Origin: JALQUL01 sp964556425
Lineage (GTDB): Bacteria; Pseudomonadota; Gammaproteobacteria; Burkholderiales; Burkholderiaceae_C
DNA: 15,673 nt
Direction: 5' to 3'
NCBI GenBank assembly: GCA_964556425.1
Contig: CAZKWC010000070.1
Coordinates: 1-15,673 of the forward strand
The notes beneath the pieces were generated by a model, which was not told the origin of the DNA, ran no database searches, and worked only from the letters and a program-made list of their open reading frames with translations. Numbering within the stretch: the first letter of the stretch is position 1; every line of letters begins with the position of its first letter. A program made the translations under genes and the position numbers. Below, piece after piece: positions 1-6,929 of this stretch.

Positions 1-391
1 TTTGTATTTTTGGTGTAGCTTGCTTGAGTTTGCTATCTATCCAAATTCGCTATCTGTCATATTGCTCAATAAAAAGTTATTTCATGGTAATTTTGTATGT
101 TTCAATTATTACCTTCACCGAAATGCTTTATAAATTAATTAAGTATTGTTTTTTATTGTTGAAATTAACTAATTGTTGTTGTTATTGCTAATGAATAGCC
201 GGAAAAGATTAAATACTCTTAAATTGTTATTTAATTAGATGGCTTAACTAAGATTCAGAATATGAAAATGCTAAAAGTCTTGAAATGATGATAAATTAAT
301 GTTTTATTATTATAAATATTTATCAAAGTTATGGTCAATATTAGCATAGGAATGCTTCAGTTATTTTATTAATATAGAAAAGGAAAAAATA
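1..391. other. AT-rich non-coding leader before the DUF4189 gene
   Basis: This stretch is very AT-rich and has frequent stops in all frames, so I see no protein gene and no partial gene entering from the left edge. Near its end an AAAGGA ribosome binding site (378-383) sits 8 nt before the ATG at 392. A weak promoter candidate is TTGAAA (280-285) with TATTAT (305-310), but the 19-bp spacer and the AT-rich background make it unreliable. No convincing RNA gene, repeat or attachment site was seen. Confidence 0.5.
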
Positions 392-769
392 ATGTTAAAC
401 GTATTTATTCGTATTATTTTAATTATTACTTTTAGTTTAACTATTTCCAAAACTTGGGCACAGGATAAGTTTGGTTATATTATATTGTCACCTTCCACCA
501 TGGCTTATGGTATTTCGTGGGGATACACTAATCCGAGACAAGCTTTTTTTACTGCTTCTAGACATTGTATTTCTTCGGCAAATATAAAAAACACTGATTG
601 TAAAGTTGTTCTTGATTTTCATAGTACATGTGCAGCCTTAGCTTTAGGGACTTCTGGTTGGGGTACTGCTTGGGGGAAAAATGAAATTGAGGTAAAAAAT
701 CTTGCCGTATCAAATTGTAATAAATATACTACATCATGCTCTATTAAAGAATATGTTTGTTCATATTAA
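392..769 (+). CDS. Secreted DUF4189 domain protein
   Basis: This is a small exported protein of 125 aa. Residues 1-23 form a classic signal peptide: a short positively charged start, a hydrophobic core (IIL IIT FSL) and a TWA cleavage site before QDK. The mature part matches the DUF4189 pattern: an opening FGYIILSPST, then YGISWGY, a central CKVV and CAALALG block, GWGTAWGK and a closing VCSY. Six cysteines in the mature protein suggest disulphide bonds, fitting a periplasmic or extracellular location. The ATG has a good AAAGGA site 8 nt upstream. The molecular function of DUF4189 is unknown to me. The gene stands alone between AT-rich spacers and shows no link to the genes downstream. Confidence 0.85.
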   Translation: MLNVFIRIILIITFSLTISKTWAQDKFGYIILSPSTMAYGISWGYTNPRQAFFTASRHCISSANIKNTDCKVVLDFHSTCAALALGTSGWGTAWGKNEIEVKNLAVSNCNKYTTSCSIKEYVCSY

Positions 770-896
770 ATAATTATTTATTTAATATAAGTATATTTAA
801 AATAAAGTAGTTATCAAAATTTTTTAATTAATTAGAAATTGGTTTGAGTTTTATATTTTAGTGAGCTCTCGGTAAAAAATATCAAAAAACAAGGGC

Positions 897-925
897 TTGA
901 CGGAAATTCTAAGTACTGAAATAAC
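897..925 (+). promoter_or_regulatory. Candidate sigma70 promoter for the 116-aa membrane protein gene
   Basis: A TTGACG -35 box (897-902) lies 17 bp from AATAAC (920-925), which matches the -10 consensus at 4 of 6 positions. It would give a leader of about 75 nt before the ATG at 1007. The -35 box and spacing are good and the -10 box is only fair, so this is a candidate and not a firm call. Confidence 0.35.
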
Positions 926-1006
926 GAGTCAATGTATTACATAACCAAATGGTTGCGATTGATGTTATAGAGCGTAAAATATCAATCTTTACACACGATA
1001 GGTACA

Positions 1007-1357
1007 ATGAAAAAAAGCACTAAGATTTTATGGTTACTATTTTTAATTTCTAATTTGCAGTCTTTAGCGCTTATTTTTTTCCCTCAAGATAAGCAATTAA
1101 ATGGATTATTTATTCTCTTAGGTAGTGTAATTTCTACCGCACTGATTTATTCTTGGTGTAAAACAGATTCAAAAGAACGCAACTTGGTTGCTCCAGGGCA
1201 TTCTGCATTATGGGCTGCACTTTTTGCTTTTGTATTTATTCCCGTATATTTTTTTAGAACGCGCAACAGTTTTTGGCAAGCCCTTAAAAGTACTGCAAAG
1301 AGTGGTTTATTCTTAATTGCAATGTCTTTAGTCGATATAGCGCTAAGTCTTTTTTAA
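1007..1357 (+). CDS. Small four-helix membrane protein, unknown function
   Basis: I do not recognise this family. The 116-aa product is almost entirely hydrophobic, with four likely membrane segments at about residues 7-26, 33-50, 66-85 and 99-116. These are separated by short polar loops, the largest being the charged stretch KTDSKERN around residues 52-59. There is no signal peptide cleavage site and no catalytic motif. The ATG is preceded by AGG in a GATAGGTACA context, 5 nt before the start, which supports this start. It is convergent with the nrtR-like gene, the two stop codons being only about 45 bp apart. An inner-membrane location is a confident inference; a role is not. Confidence 0.7.
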   Translation: MKKSTKILWLLFLISNLQSLALIFFPQDKQLNGLFILLGSVISTALIYSWCKTDSKERNLVAPGHSALWAALFAFVFIPVYFFRTRNSFWQALKSTAKSGLFLIAMSLVDIALSLF

Positions 1358-1400
1358 AGTTGCCTACTCATTGCTGTTGTTTCGTTCTGTCCTAAGCTAA

Positions 1401-2078
1401 TCAGTCCCTTTCAATTGTGGGTGCTTTAAACTCAAAATTAGCTCTAGCTTTAAATAATTGTGCAGGTCTTTGAGCCCCTCCCTCATATTCCTCTAGCTCA
1501 ATAATATCGGTGTTATTTTTTAAGCGCCTTCTAAAAACACTTTTATCTAATTTTTGATCTAGTATGGCTTCACAGGTTTTTTGCAAATCGCTTAAGGTAA
1601 ATTTAGGCCGCATTAAATGTAAAGGTAATAAATGTGACGACACCTTACGTCGCAAAGTAGTGAGTGCAGTTTGAAGTTGTAGCTCATGATCAAACGCCAA
1701 TGCTGGACAAGTTAGCACGTTTTGCCAAGTCAAATCTTCAATACTTTCTTTCACTAAAGCATGGGTTTTATCAGTGGGTAAAAGTGCATAGTGCAAGGTG
1801 GCAATCGACCAACCCCTTGGGTCACGGTGTAGGCCGCTAAAAGTGCATACCTCTTCCAGGTAAGCAATATCCACACTGACCTTGGTTTTTAATATTCTTC
1901 GGGCACTGCTTTCTAGGTTAAGGTCTTTACTAGGAATTAATATACCACCAGGTAAAGCCCATTTTCCTTTTTCAGGCTCATTTGCTCTTTTCACTAACAA
2001 TATTTTAAGTTGTTGATCTTGAACGGTAAATATTGCAATATCGATTACTACAAGTGGATTAAGTTGATCATTTATCAT
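1401..2078 (-). CDS. nrtR: NrtR-type Nudix-related transcriptional regulator of NAD/ADP-ribose metabolism
   Basis: This 225-aa protein has the two-part NrtR build: a Nudix-like domain (about residues 8-135) and a winged-helix DNA-binding domain (about 150-225, with FTLSDLQ, EAIL, FRRRL and QRPAQLFKA blocks typical of NrtR). The Nudix fold is recognisable by KWALPGG (39-45), but the Nudix box is broken. Where a hydrolase has RELxEExG this protein reads RRILKTKVS (60-68), so the metal-binding glutamates are gone. A catalytically dead Nudix domain that binds a ligand is what the family predicts; the ligand known for characterised NrtR proteins is ADP-ribose. The gene diverges from an ADP-ribosylglycohydrolase gene, with two palindromic operators in between, so it very likely represses that gene and probably itself. 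The ATG has an AAGG site about 8 nt upstream. Confidence 0.9.
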   Translation of the reverse strand: MINDQLNPLVVIDIAIFTVQDQQLKILLVKRANEPEKGKWALPGGILIPSKDLNLESSARRILKTKVSVDIAYLEEVCTFSGLHRDPRGWSIATLHYALLPTDKTHALVKESIEDLTWQNVLTCPALAFDHELQLQTALTTLRRKVSSHLLPLHLMRPKFTLSDLQKTCEAILDQKLDKSVFRRRLKNNTDIIELEEYEGGAQRPAQLFKARANFEFKAPTIERD

Positions 2079-2092
2079 TTTGATGCCTTACA

Positions 2093-2111
2093 TAGTTGCA
2101 TTTTGCAAATA
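2093..2111. promoter_or_regulatory. Putative NrtR operator, copy 1
   Basis: The 19-bp TAGTTGCATTTTGCAAATA is an imperfect palindrome with arms TAGTTGCA and TGCAAATA (7 of 8 positions pair) around a 3-bp centre. It covers the predicted -35 box (2096-2101) of the plus-strand promoter. A second copy identical at 16 of 19 positions starts 31 bp further on, about three helical turns, so both would lie on the same DNA face. Its assignment to NrtR is inferred from position next to the regulator gene. Confidence 0.7.
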
Positions 2112-2124
2112 TCTATTGTATGAT
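2096..2124 (+). promoter_or_regulatory. Promoter of the ADP-ribosylglycohydrolase gene
   Basis: TTGCAT (2096-2101) and TATGAT (2119-2124, 5 of 6 matches to TATAAT) are separated by exactly 17 bp. Transcription would start near 2131. Operator copy 1 covers the -35 box and copy 2 begins at the last base of the -10 box and covers the start point, a textbook arrangement for repression by blocking RNA polymerase. Confidence 0.6.
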
Positions 2125-2142
2125 AGTGGCATCTTGCAACTA
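2124..2142. promoter_or_regulatory. Putative NrtR operator, copy 2
   Basis: TAGTGGCATCTTGCAACTA is the second 19-bp palindrome, with arms TAGTGGCA and TGCAACTA (7 of 8 positions pair). Together with copy 1 it defines the consensus TAGTTGCA-N3-TGCAACTA. It covers the predicted transcription start of the downstream plus-strand gene. Confidence 0.7.
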
Positions 2143-2161
2143 AATACTCAATATTTAATTT

Positions 2162-3316
2162 ATGAACTACCCACAACATCCTGCGTTAAGAAAATATACT
2201 CAAACCTTATCCCTATACAAAGGATGTTTGTATGCGGGTGCAATTGGCGATGCCTTAGGTGCTGCTGTTGAATTTAGTTCAAGAGATGAAATTTTAAAAA
2301 AGTTTGGTCCCTATGGAATTCAAGACTATGCACCATGTTACGGTGGCTTAGCTAAGTTCACCGATGATACGCAAATGACCTTGTTTACTGCAGAAGCTTT
2401 GTTAATTACGTGGTATCAAGAACAAAATTTAGCTAACACCCATCATAAAGTCAATTTTAAAAATGCTTACTTAAGATGGCTCAATACACAAAATGGCAGT
2501 ATTGAATTGGCAAGTCCACAAGGTTTTTTATATCTCAATCAAGAACTTTATAGTAGCCGTGCTCCGGGTATGACCTGTTTATCTGGGTTAAAGCAAATTG
2601 CTCATACTGATTCATTTGTAGCTCTGAATAACAGCAAGGGGTGTGGCACTGTTATGCGTGTTGCACCAATTGCCATCATGGCTCATGCTAGTTTAAATAA
2701 CGACTTCGAAGGCAATATTAATGATTCATTAGTATGGGTATATGACAGAGCCATAGAAACTGCTGCCCTTACTCATGGGCACCCCACTGGGCAAATTGCT
2801 GCGGCAGCTTTTGCCTTGATACTATTTGCAGTTTTGTGCGGTAAAACAGTTATGGCAGCCACCGAATTAGCTTTAGAGTTGATTGAACAAAAAGAGTTTC
2901 ATGAAGAAACTAGTCAATTGCTAAAGCGAGCAATTACAGAGTCAAAAAATACTCTTGAGTCGCATATTGCGATTGAAAAATTAGGTCAAGGTTGGATTGC
3001 TGAAGAGGCATTAGCAATAGCAGTTTATTGCGCACTAAAAGCAAAATCTATAGAGCAAGGTATTTTAATGGCGGTCAATATTACCGGTGACAGCGATTCA
3101 ACTGGTTCAATGGCGGGGCAATTGTTAGGTGCGTATTTTGGCTTTGAAGCAATACCTCACAGATTTTTAGCACACTTAGAGTTAGAGAGTTTACTAGAGC
3201 AAATTACAAAAGATTGGCTGTTTGTATATTTTTATAAGCACGGGATATTTGAGCCTCAAAAACGTAATGAAATAATAATGGATTTAGCAAATCGTTACGC
3301 TGTAGTTGAAATATAA
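2162..3316 (+). CDS. ADP-ribosylglycohydrolase (DraG/ARH-like) family protein
   Basis: This 384-aa cytoplasmic enzyme should hydrolyse the N- or O-glycosidic bond of ADP-ribosylated targets or free ADP-ribosyl compounds, releasing ADP-ribose. The family's binuclear metal motifs are all present: GAIGDALGAAVEF (26-38), FTDDTQMT (66-73) with the TDDT metal ligands, GCGTVMRVAPI in the middle, THGHPTG, and the C-terminal GDSDSTGSMAG (309-319) in which D310, D312 and T314 are expected ligands. Length is a little above the usual 300-350 aa. The ATG at 2162 has no Shine-Dalgarno sequence, but no other in-frame start lies before the first conserved motif. It is transcribed away from nrtR through a promoter overlapped by two operators. 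Because ADP-ribose is the known NrtR ligand, product and control are probably linked. The exact substrate cannot be told. Confidence 0.9.
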   Translation: MNYPQHPALRKYTQTLSLYKGCLYAGAIGDALGAAVEFSSRDEILKKFGPYGIQDYAPCYGGLAKFTDDTQMTLFTAEALLITWYQEQNLANTHHKVNFKNAYLRWLNTQNGSIELASPQGFLYLNQELYSSRAPGMTCLSGLKQIAHTDSFVALNNSKGCGTVMRVAPIAIMAHASLNNDFEGNINDSLVWVYDRAIETAALTHGHPTGQIAAAAFALILFAVLCGKTVMAATELALELIEQKEFHEETSQLLKRAITESKNTLESHIAIEKLGQGWIAEEALAIAVYCALKAKSIEQGILMAVNITGDSDSTGSMAGQLLGAYFGFEAIPHRFLAHLELESLLEQITKDWLFVYFYKHGIFEPQKRNEIIMDLANRYAVVEI

Positions 3317-3320
3317 ATTT

Positions 3321-3345
3321 GGCACAGGCGAATGGCTTGTCCTAC
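3321..3345 (-). repeat. REP-like hairpin, GTAG-headed
   Basis: Read on the minus strand, this begins GTAG and folds into a hairpin: GGACAAGCC pairs with GGCACAGGC around a CATTC loop, leaving one bulged base and one G-T pair in the stem. A GTAG head followed by an imperfect, bulged hairpin is the layout of bacterial REP (RAYT-associated) elements. It sits just behind the stop of the ADP-ribosylglycohydrolase gene, a usual REP location. I found only this copy in the window, so repetition in the genome is not shown. It could simply be a 3' stabilising hairpin. Confidence 0.4.
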
Positions 3346-3387
3346 AATGCTTCCCATTATTTTTATTTTATATTGGGAACATTTTGC

Positions 3388-4308
3388 ATGATCAATTCTT
3401 CTAAAAACGACAGCCATCTTATGAATCAAGTAGACAAAACTACATTAAATAAAACTGACTCCCTTGCCGTATTAACCCCTGTAAAAAACAATTATTGGGC
3501 AGTATTGCCTGAATTTAAAATGCAACCAGGTTTGTCTAGGTTAGAGCAAGACGAGCCTGAATTATTTTTAAAAGATGATTGTTTTAATGCCTATCAAGTA
3601 CAGCGATTAGTCATTTCTCAATCTGCTTTACAGCAAGCTCAAATTGGCTCTCCTAACCAACAGGCTTTAAATAAAATTGCAGAAATTTATCAACAAAAAA
3701 ATGCAGTGCAATTTTCTGTCGACACTATCACTGCCCTAGAGTTAGCTTTGCAAATACAAGAAGATTTTGTGATTTTGAATGACTCTGAACACGGCATGGT
3801 GACCGAGTTTTTAAGTGTGTTTTTTCCCTCTAATTGGAACCCCTCAGAAAAATTGGGCTTAGATTTTGCCGCAATTCATGCCCCCGTTGCCGACAATACT
3901 AAATTATTAGCTGGCGCTAAAGGCATTATGGATTTAGCCTTTAGAAAAAAATCTATGATGCGTCATGTTTGGTTATTAACCCCCAGTGCGGATTTACCTC
4001 AACACCCTTCTATTAGGCGCAATCGTTGGGAGGATTTGCTGCAAAGTGCCAATGCCAGTGGAACTTCATTATTAGAACAAGTATTTTATAGAGTAGAGCG
4101 TCAAACCACACTGCCCTTACCAGAAATACAAAAAGCTGTATTTTTTATTAGAGTGATGGTAAGCCCACTCATAGAAATGTTGGCACAAGATAAAAACAGG
4201 GCTATAGAGTTAGCCAATGCTTTAACCTCTATGACCGATGCTGTAGTTGAATACCGTGGCATGAGCTTGGTAAGAGATCGTTTGATAGCTGAATTACACC
4301 AGTTATAA
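3388..4308 (+). CDS. DUF3445 haem-dependent oxidative N-demethylase-like protein
   Basis: This 306-aa protein matches the DUF3445 family (alpha-subunit-like of haem-dependent oxidative N-demethylase). Supporting motifs are FPSNWNPSEKLGLDFAAIHAPV starting at residue 146 and YRVERQT at 234-240, followed by AVFFIRVMVSPL, the order and spacing seen in the family. Characterised relatives are dimethylamine-type oxidative demethylases, but most DUF3445 members are untested. The frame is open upstream to a TTG at 3319, which lies inside the REP-like hairpin. I chose the ATG at 3388 because GGGAA stands 8 nt before it. It follows the ADP-ribosylglycohydrolase gene by 71 bp and may be co-transcribed. 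An intrinsic terminator follows at 4384. No partner subunit is nearby. Confidence 0.8.
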   Translation: MINSSKNDSHLMNQVDKTTLNKTDSLAVLTPVKNNYWAVLPEFKMQPGLSRLEQDEPELFLKDDCFNAYQVQRLVISQSALQQAQIGSPNQQALNKIAEIYQQKNAVQFSVDTITALELALQIQEDFVILNDSEHGMVTEFLSVFFPSNWNPSEKLGLDFAAIHAPVADNTKLLAGAKGIMDLAFRKKSMMRHVWLLTPSADLPQHPSIRRNRWEDLLQSANASGTSLLEQVFYRVERQTTLPLPEIQKAVFFIRVMVSPLIEMLAQDKNRAIELANALTSMTDAVVEYRGMSLVRDRLIAELHQL

Positions 4309-4383
4309 ATGTTTGTGTTAACTAACTTAATTAACAAAAAATATTGACAGTTCCATTTTAATTTTTTATTAAATTTTAAAAAT

Positions 4384-4415
4384 CTCCTTTGCTTTTAAAG
4401 AGAAGGAGTTTTTTT
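4384..4415 (+). terminator. Intrinsic terminator after the DUF3445 gene
   Basis: CTCCTT (4384-4389) pairs with AAGGAG (4403-4408), followed at once by a run of seven T residues. The loop contains the self-complementary CTTTTAAAG, which may lengthen the stem. It ends the nrtR-neighbour transcription unit and separates it from the next locus. Confidence 0.75.
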
Positions 4416-4488
4416 ATGCAAAATTAGGTCACATATCTACAATTTATTTTGTATAGTGAAATATTTTAAATAAACAACAGCTTTTAAC

Positions 4489-4534
4489 TGTCATGTTGAC
4501 ACTGTTAAAAAATGGTGTTAATATGACACTGTCA
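4489..4534. promoter_or_regulatory. Operator region with four TGTCA/TGACA half-sites
   Basis: Two palindromes flank the -35 and -10 boxes of the promoter described separately. The first is TGTCA-TGT-TGACA (4489-4501), which covers the -35 box. The second is the perfect TGACA-C-TGTCA (4524-4534), which starts at the last base of the -10 box. The 9-mer TGACACTGT also occurs twice (4497-4505 and 4524-4532). Such density of one 5-mer in both orientations over a strong promoter indicates regulation by a dimeric DNA-binding protein. Candidates in the window are the MerR-like protein encoded immediately downstream and the WYL protein encoded at 13666-14673; the sequence does not decide between them. 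Confidence 0.6.
4496..4524 (+). promoter_or_regulatory. Strong sigma70 promoter of the MerR-like/vWA unit
   Basis: A perfect TTGACA -35 box (4496-4501) is separated by 17 bp from TAATAT (4519-4524; 4 of 6 matches). Start of transcription would be near 4531, giving a leader of about 45 nt that carries the strong AAGGGG ribosome binding site at 4565-4570. The boxes overlap the TGTCA/TGACA operators, implying tight control. Confidence 0.65.
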
Positions 4535-4574
4535 GCGTTGATTTTGGTTTTAGACATTCAATTGAAGGGGTTTC

Positions 4575-5468
4575 ATGATTTATTTTTTTCAGTTCCAAGA
4601 CTTTATTGGTAATGCACAAGAATTGGCTGATGCAGCTCTTGAATGTGCTTCTCGCCATAATTGGCTAATTGATGCAGATAAAACCAATGAACGTTTGGTG
4701 AGGTATTACGTTACGGTACAGGTATTAGATAAGCCCAATAGAGTGGGGCGTGATGCAAGTTATCAATATAGGCATTTATTACAATTATTAATAGCTAGGC
4801 GTATGTTAGATAAGGGTTTTAATTTAGCCACTATTGCTGAACATAATCAAAAGGCGTCTACCTCAGAATTAGCTGAAAAATTAATAAGTAGAGACTTGGA
4901 AATAACAGACGCTCAGGCTTTAATCAAAAAGTTTAAAAGTAGTAGTAGCAACGACAAAAATAGTAGTTCAAGCACTGGATTAGGCTCTAAAAGTGTAGAT
5001 TGGATAAAAAGAAAATCGCTCACTGGAGTGACAGGTTCAGGTTCTGTTAATTCACTTGCATCTAACTCGAGCACAGCGAATGGTATTCGGCCACCTATGG
5101 CTATTCAAGATGTATTGGAAGAGGTTAAGCGTTTAAAAGATGAATGTATGCATCAAATTTCCTTCATTTTTGAAATTCCAAATGAAATGGAAAAGTTAAC
5201 ACAATCACATCGCACACTTGAAAGGTTAATTCGAAACAAGACAAATGATATTGAAATTAGCCTAAAAAATTTGGAAACTGAAATGAATCAAAAAGAAGAT
5301 TTATTACTTCGTAACATAGAAATTCTTATTAAAAATCATTTAGACCTTTCTAATACTCAGCATGAAAATTTAATTAAGCAAATGACCCAGTTAGAACAAA
5401 AAATTGAAATCCTAATCCAAAACAAGCAAACCATTATATCGGGCATTCAAAATACCGATCATCAATAG
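4575..5468 (+). CDS. MerR-type DNA-binding protein with Ser-rich linker and coiled coil
   Basis: The 297-aa product starts with a MerR-like winged HTH (about residues 12-92). RLVRYYVTVQVLDKPNR (40-56), YQYRHLLQLLIARRML (63-78) and GFNLATIAEHN align with the usual MerR blocks of RYY, GYR-type wing, and GF-L-I. A low-complexity Ser/Asn/Gly linker follows (about 119-168), then a long heptad-rich helix (about 175-290), probably a coiled coil for oligomerisation. No metal-binding cysteine pattern or drug-binding domain typical of classical MerR sensors is present. The ATG has a very good AAGGGG site 4 nt away. It is the first gene after the TGTCA/TGACA promoter and precedes the vWA gene by 44 bp, so the two form an operon. 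It may be the local regulator, or a DNA-tethering component of the system instead of a simple activator. Confidence 0.75.
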   Translation: MIYFFQFQDFIGNAQELADAALECASRHNWLIDADKTNERLVRYYVTVQVLDKPNRVGRDASYQYRHLLQLLIARRMLDKGFNLATIAEHNQKASTSELAEKLISRDLEITDAQALIKKFKSSSSNDKNSSSSTGLGSKSVDWIKRKSLTGVTGSGSVNSLASNSSTANGIRPPMAIQDVLEEVKRLKDECMHQISFIFEIPNEMEKLTQSHRTLERLIRNKTNDIEISLKNLETEMNQKEDLLLRNIEILIKNHLDLSNTQHENLIKQMTQLEQKIEILIQNKQTIISGIQNTDHQ

Positions 5469-5512
5469 TGATGCTGACAACAACTGTAAAAACACCCTAC
5501 TAAGGAAATGGT

Positions 5513-6847
5513 ATGACTCAAACAGCCCCCCAATTAAATATCTCTATTACGCCTCTCAAAAATGCTTTGCTTGTTTCAGAAAAGCAAGATCTTCAAGTGC
5601 TAGTACGTTTGCAAGCAGAGCAAACCAATACAACTAAACATATGCCTCTTTCCGTTGCTTTAGTCATTGATCGTTCCGGCTCAATGCGACGTGATCGTAT
5701 CTTGGCTGCTAAAAATGCATGCAAAGAATTTGTATCTCGTCTCTCGGATGATGATGAGTTGGGCTTGGTGGTGTACGACTCCAATGTAGATGTCTTATTG
5801 GAGTTAATGCCAGTGGCTAAAGTCAGGCCTATTTTAAATTCTGTGTTAGAAAGTTTTGATGTTGGTGGATCTACCAATCTGCATGGTGGTTGGTTAGCTG
5901 GGGCAGAAATTTTAGCGAGTCGAACCAGTAGCTCACGCGTTTGCCGTGTTGTATTGCTTTCAGATGGTGGTGCTAACGATGGGATTGTAAATCCGGATGC
6001 AATTTGTGAGCAAGTAAAGTGTTTAGCAAATGCGGGTGTTACGACTTCTACTGTGGGTATTGGTATGGGTTTTAACGAAGAGTTAATGACTGCAATGGCA
6101 CAAGCAGGTTTGGGTAATGCCATTTATGGCGACAGGCCAGAAGATTTATATGAATCTTTTGATACTGAAATTTCATTATTAAAAAAATTGGCCTGGTCTG
6201 AAGTGAGTTTAGAAATCTTGAACTCTAGTTTGGCATGGAAAATGCACAATGACTATATTCAATTAGATAAATTCAAATGGCGCATGCCGTCTATTGCATC
6301 TAACTCAGAAGCCTGGATGGCTCTTTCAACACCAATGGATGGAGTGATTAATCAATTAATTAGCCAGCCAGAGACTTGTATTATGAGTGTATTAGTGAAA
6401 GCGGTGAATGCAGACGGACAAGTGATTGAGTTTAAGTCTGAACTTAAAAACTTACCTATTGTCTCTCGCTCCGAATATGCCAACACGTCTATTAATACAC
6501 AAGTGCAACTTCGATTCCAAGAGTCAGAAGCAGCTGACTTGCAACGCTTAGCTTTTAAAGCAGTAGATAGGGGTGATTGGCGAGCAGTAGAAGCATTACT
6601 TGCAGATATTGAAGGCCGTTCTGCCGACAACGACTGGTTAAAAGATACCTTGGTTGTTTTAAAGCGTTTGTGTTTTGATCGTGATGAACAACGGTTAAAG
6701 AAAGAGTTGCACTACTCTTCTAGAACTTTAAAAAATCGTCTCTCTGAAATTGATGGTGGTGATTATTCTGGTATGGATATTGAATCGACTAAAGAAGCAT
6801 TTTTGCGTCGTAAGTCTTCGCAAGGTCGCCGGACTTCTGACATCTAA
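5513..6847 (+). CDS. vWA domain protein with complete MIDAS
   Basis: This 444-aa cytoplasmic protein (no signal peptide) has a short beta-rich N-terminal part, then a von Willebrand factor A domain at about residues 45-225. The metal-ion-dependent adhesion site is intact: DRSGS at 53-57 (D53, S55, S57), T121 in GGSTN, and D151 in LLSDGG. After it come a beta-rich region (about 230-340) and a charged helical tail with RGDWRAVEALLADIE, like many bacterial Ca-activated-chloride-channel-type vWA proteins. Such proteins usually bind partner proteins through the MIDAS and often work with MoxR ATPases. The start has AAGGA 6 nt upstream. It is second in the MerR-like operon and is closed by a bidirectional terminator. 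It differs in type from the second vWA protein of the locus, suggesting separate partners. Confidence 0.9.
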   Translation: MTQTAPQLNISITPLKNALLVSEKQDLQVLVRLQAEQTNTTKHMPLSVALVIDRSGSMRRDRILAAKNACKEFVSRLSDDDELGLVVYDSNVDVLLELMPVAKVRPILNSVLESFDVGGSTNLHGGWLAGAEILASRTSSSRVCRVVLLSDGGANDGIVNPDAICEQVKCLANAGVTTSTVGIGMGFNEELMTAMAQAGLGNAIYGDRPEDLYESFDTEISLLKKLAWSEVSLEILNSSLAWKMHNDYIQLDKFKWRMPSIASNSEAWMALSTPMDGVINQLISQPETCIMSVLVKAVNADGQVIEFKSELKNLPIVSRSEYANTSINTQVQLRFQESEAADLQRLAFKAVDRGDWRAVEALLADIEGRSADNDWLKDTLVVLKRLCFDRDEQRLKKELHYSSRTLKNRLSEIDGGDYSGMDIESTKEAFLRRKSSQGRRTSDI

Positions 6848-6869
6848 AATTATTTTGAACTAAGCAAAA

Positions 6870-6895
6870 AAAAACCGTCAGTAATGACGGTTTTT
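6870..6895. terminator. Bidirectional intrinsic terminator
   Basis: AAAAACCGTCA (6870-6880) pairs with TGACGGTTTTT (6885-6895) around a GTAA tetraloop, with T-runs available on both strands. It ends the plus-strand vWA unit, and on the minus strand it lies 35 bp beyond the stop of the 68-aa ORF. This placement is indirect support that the small minus-strand ORF is transcribed. Confidence 0.85.
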
Positions 6896-6929
6896 AAAAA
6901 TACTGGAAGAAGATTGAGTTTCATAGCGG

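Noticed and set aside
119..200. TTGTTGTTGTTATT-type repeats in the left leader
   Set aside because: Short low-complexity AT-rich sequence, not a regular tandem array.
2080..2271. A 63-aa plus-strand reading frame overlapping the operators and the start of the ADP-ribosylglycohydrolase gene
   Set aside because: It runs through the promoter and operators and overlaps a clearly conserved gene in another frame. Its sequence shows no domain.
3319..3387. N-terminal extension of the DUF3445 protein from a TTG start
   Set aside because: The added 23 residues are translated from the REP-like hairpin and carry no family similarity. The ATG at 3388 has a GGGAA site.
5593..6123. Long antisense frames inside the vWA gene and similar ones inside other large genes
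   Set aside because: They mirror the codon pattern of strongly conserved genes on the other strand, lack ribosome binding sites and show no domains.
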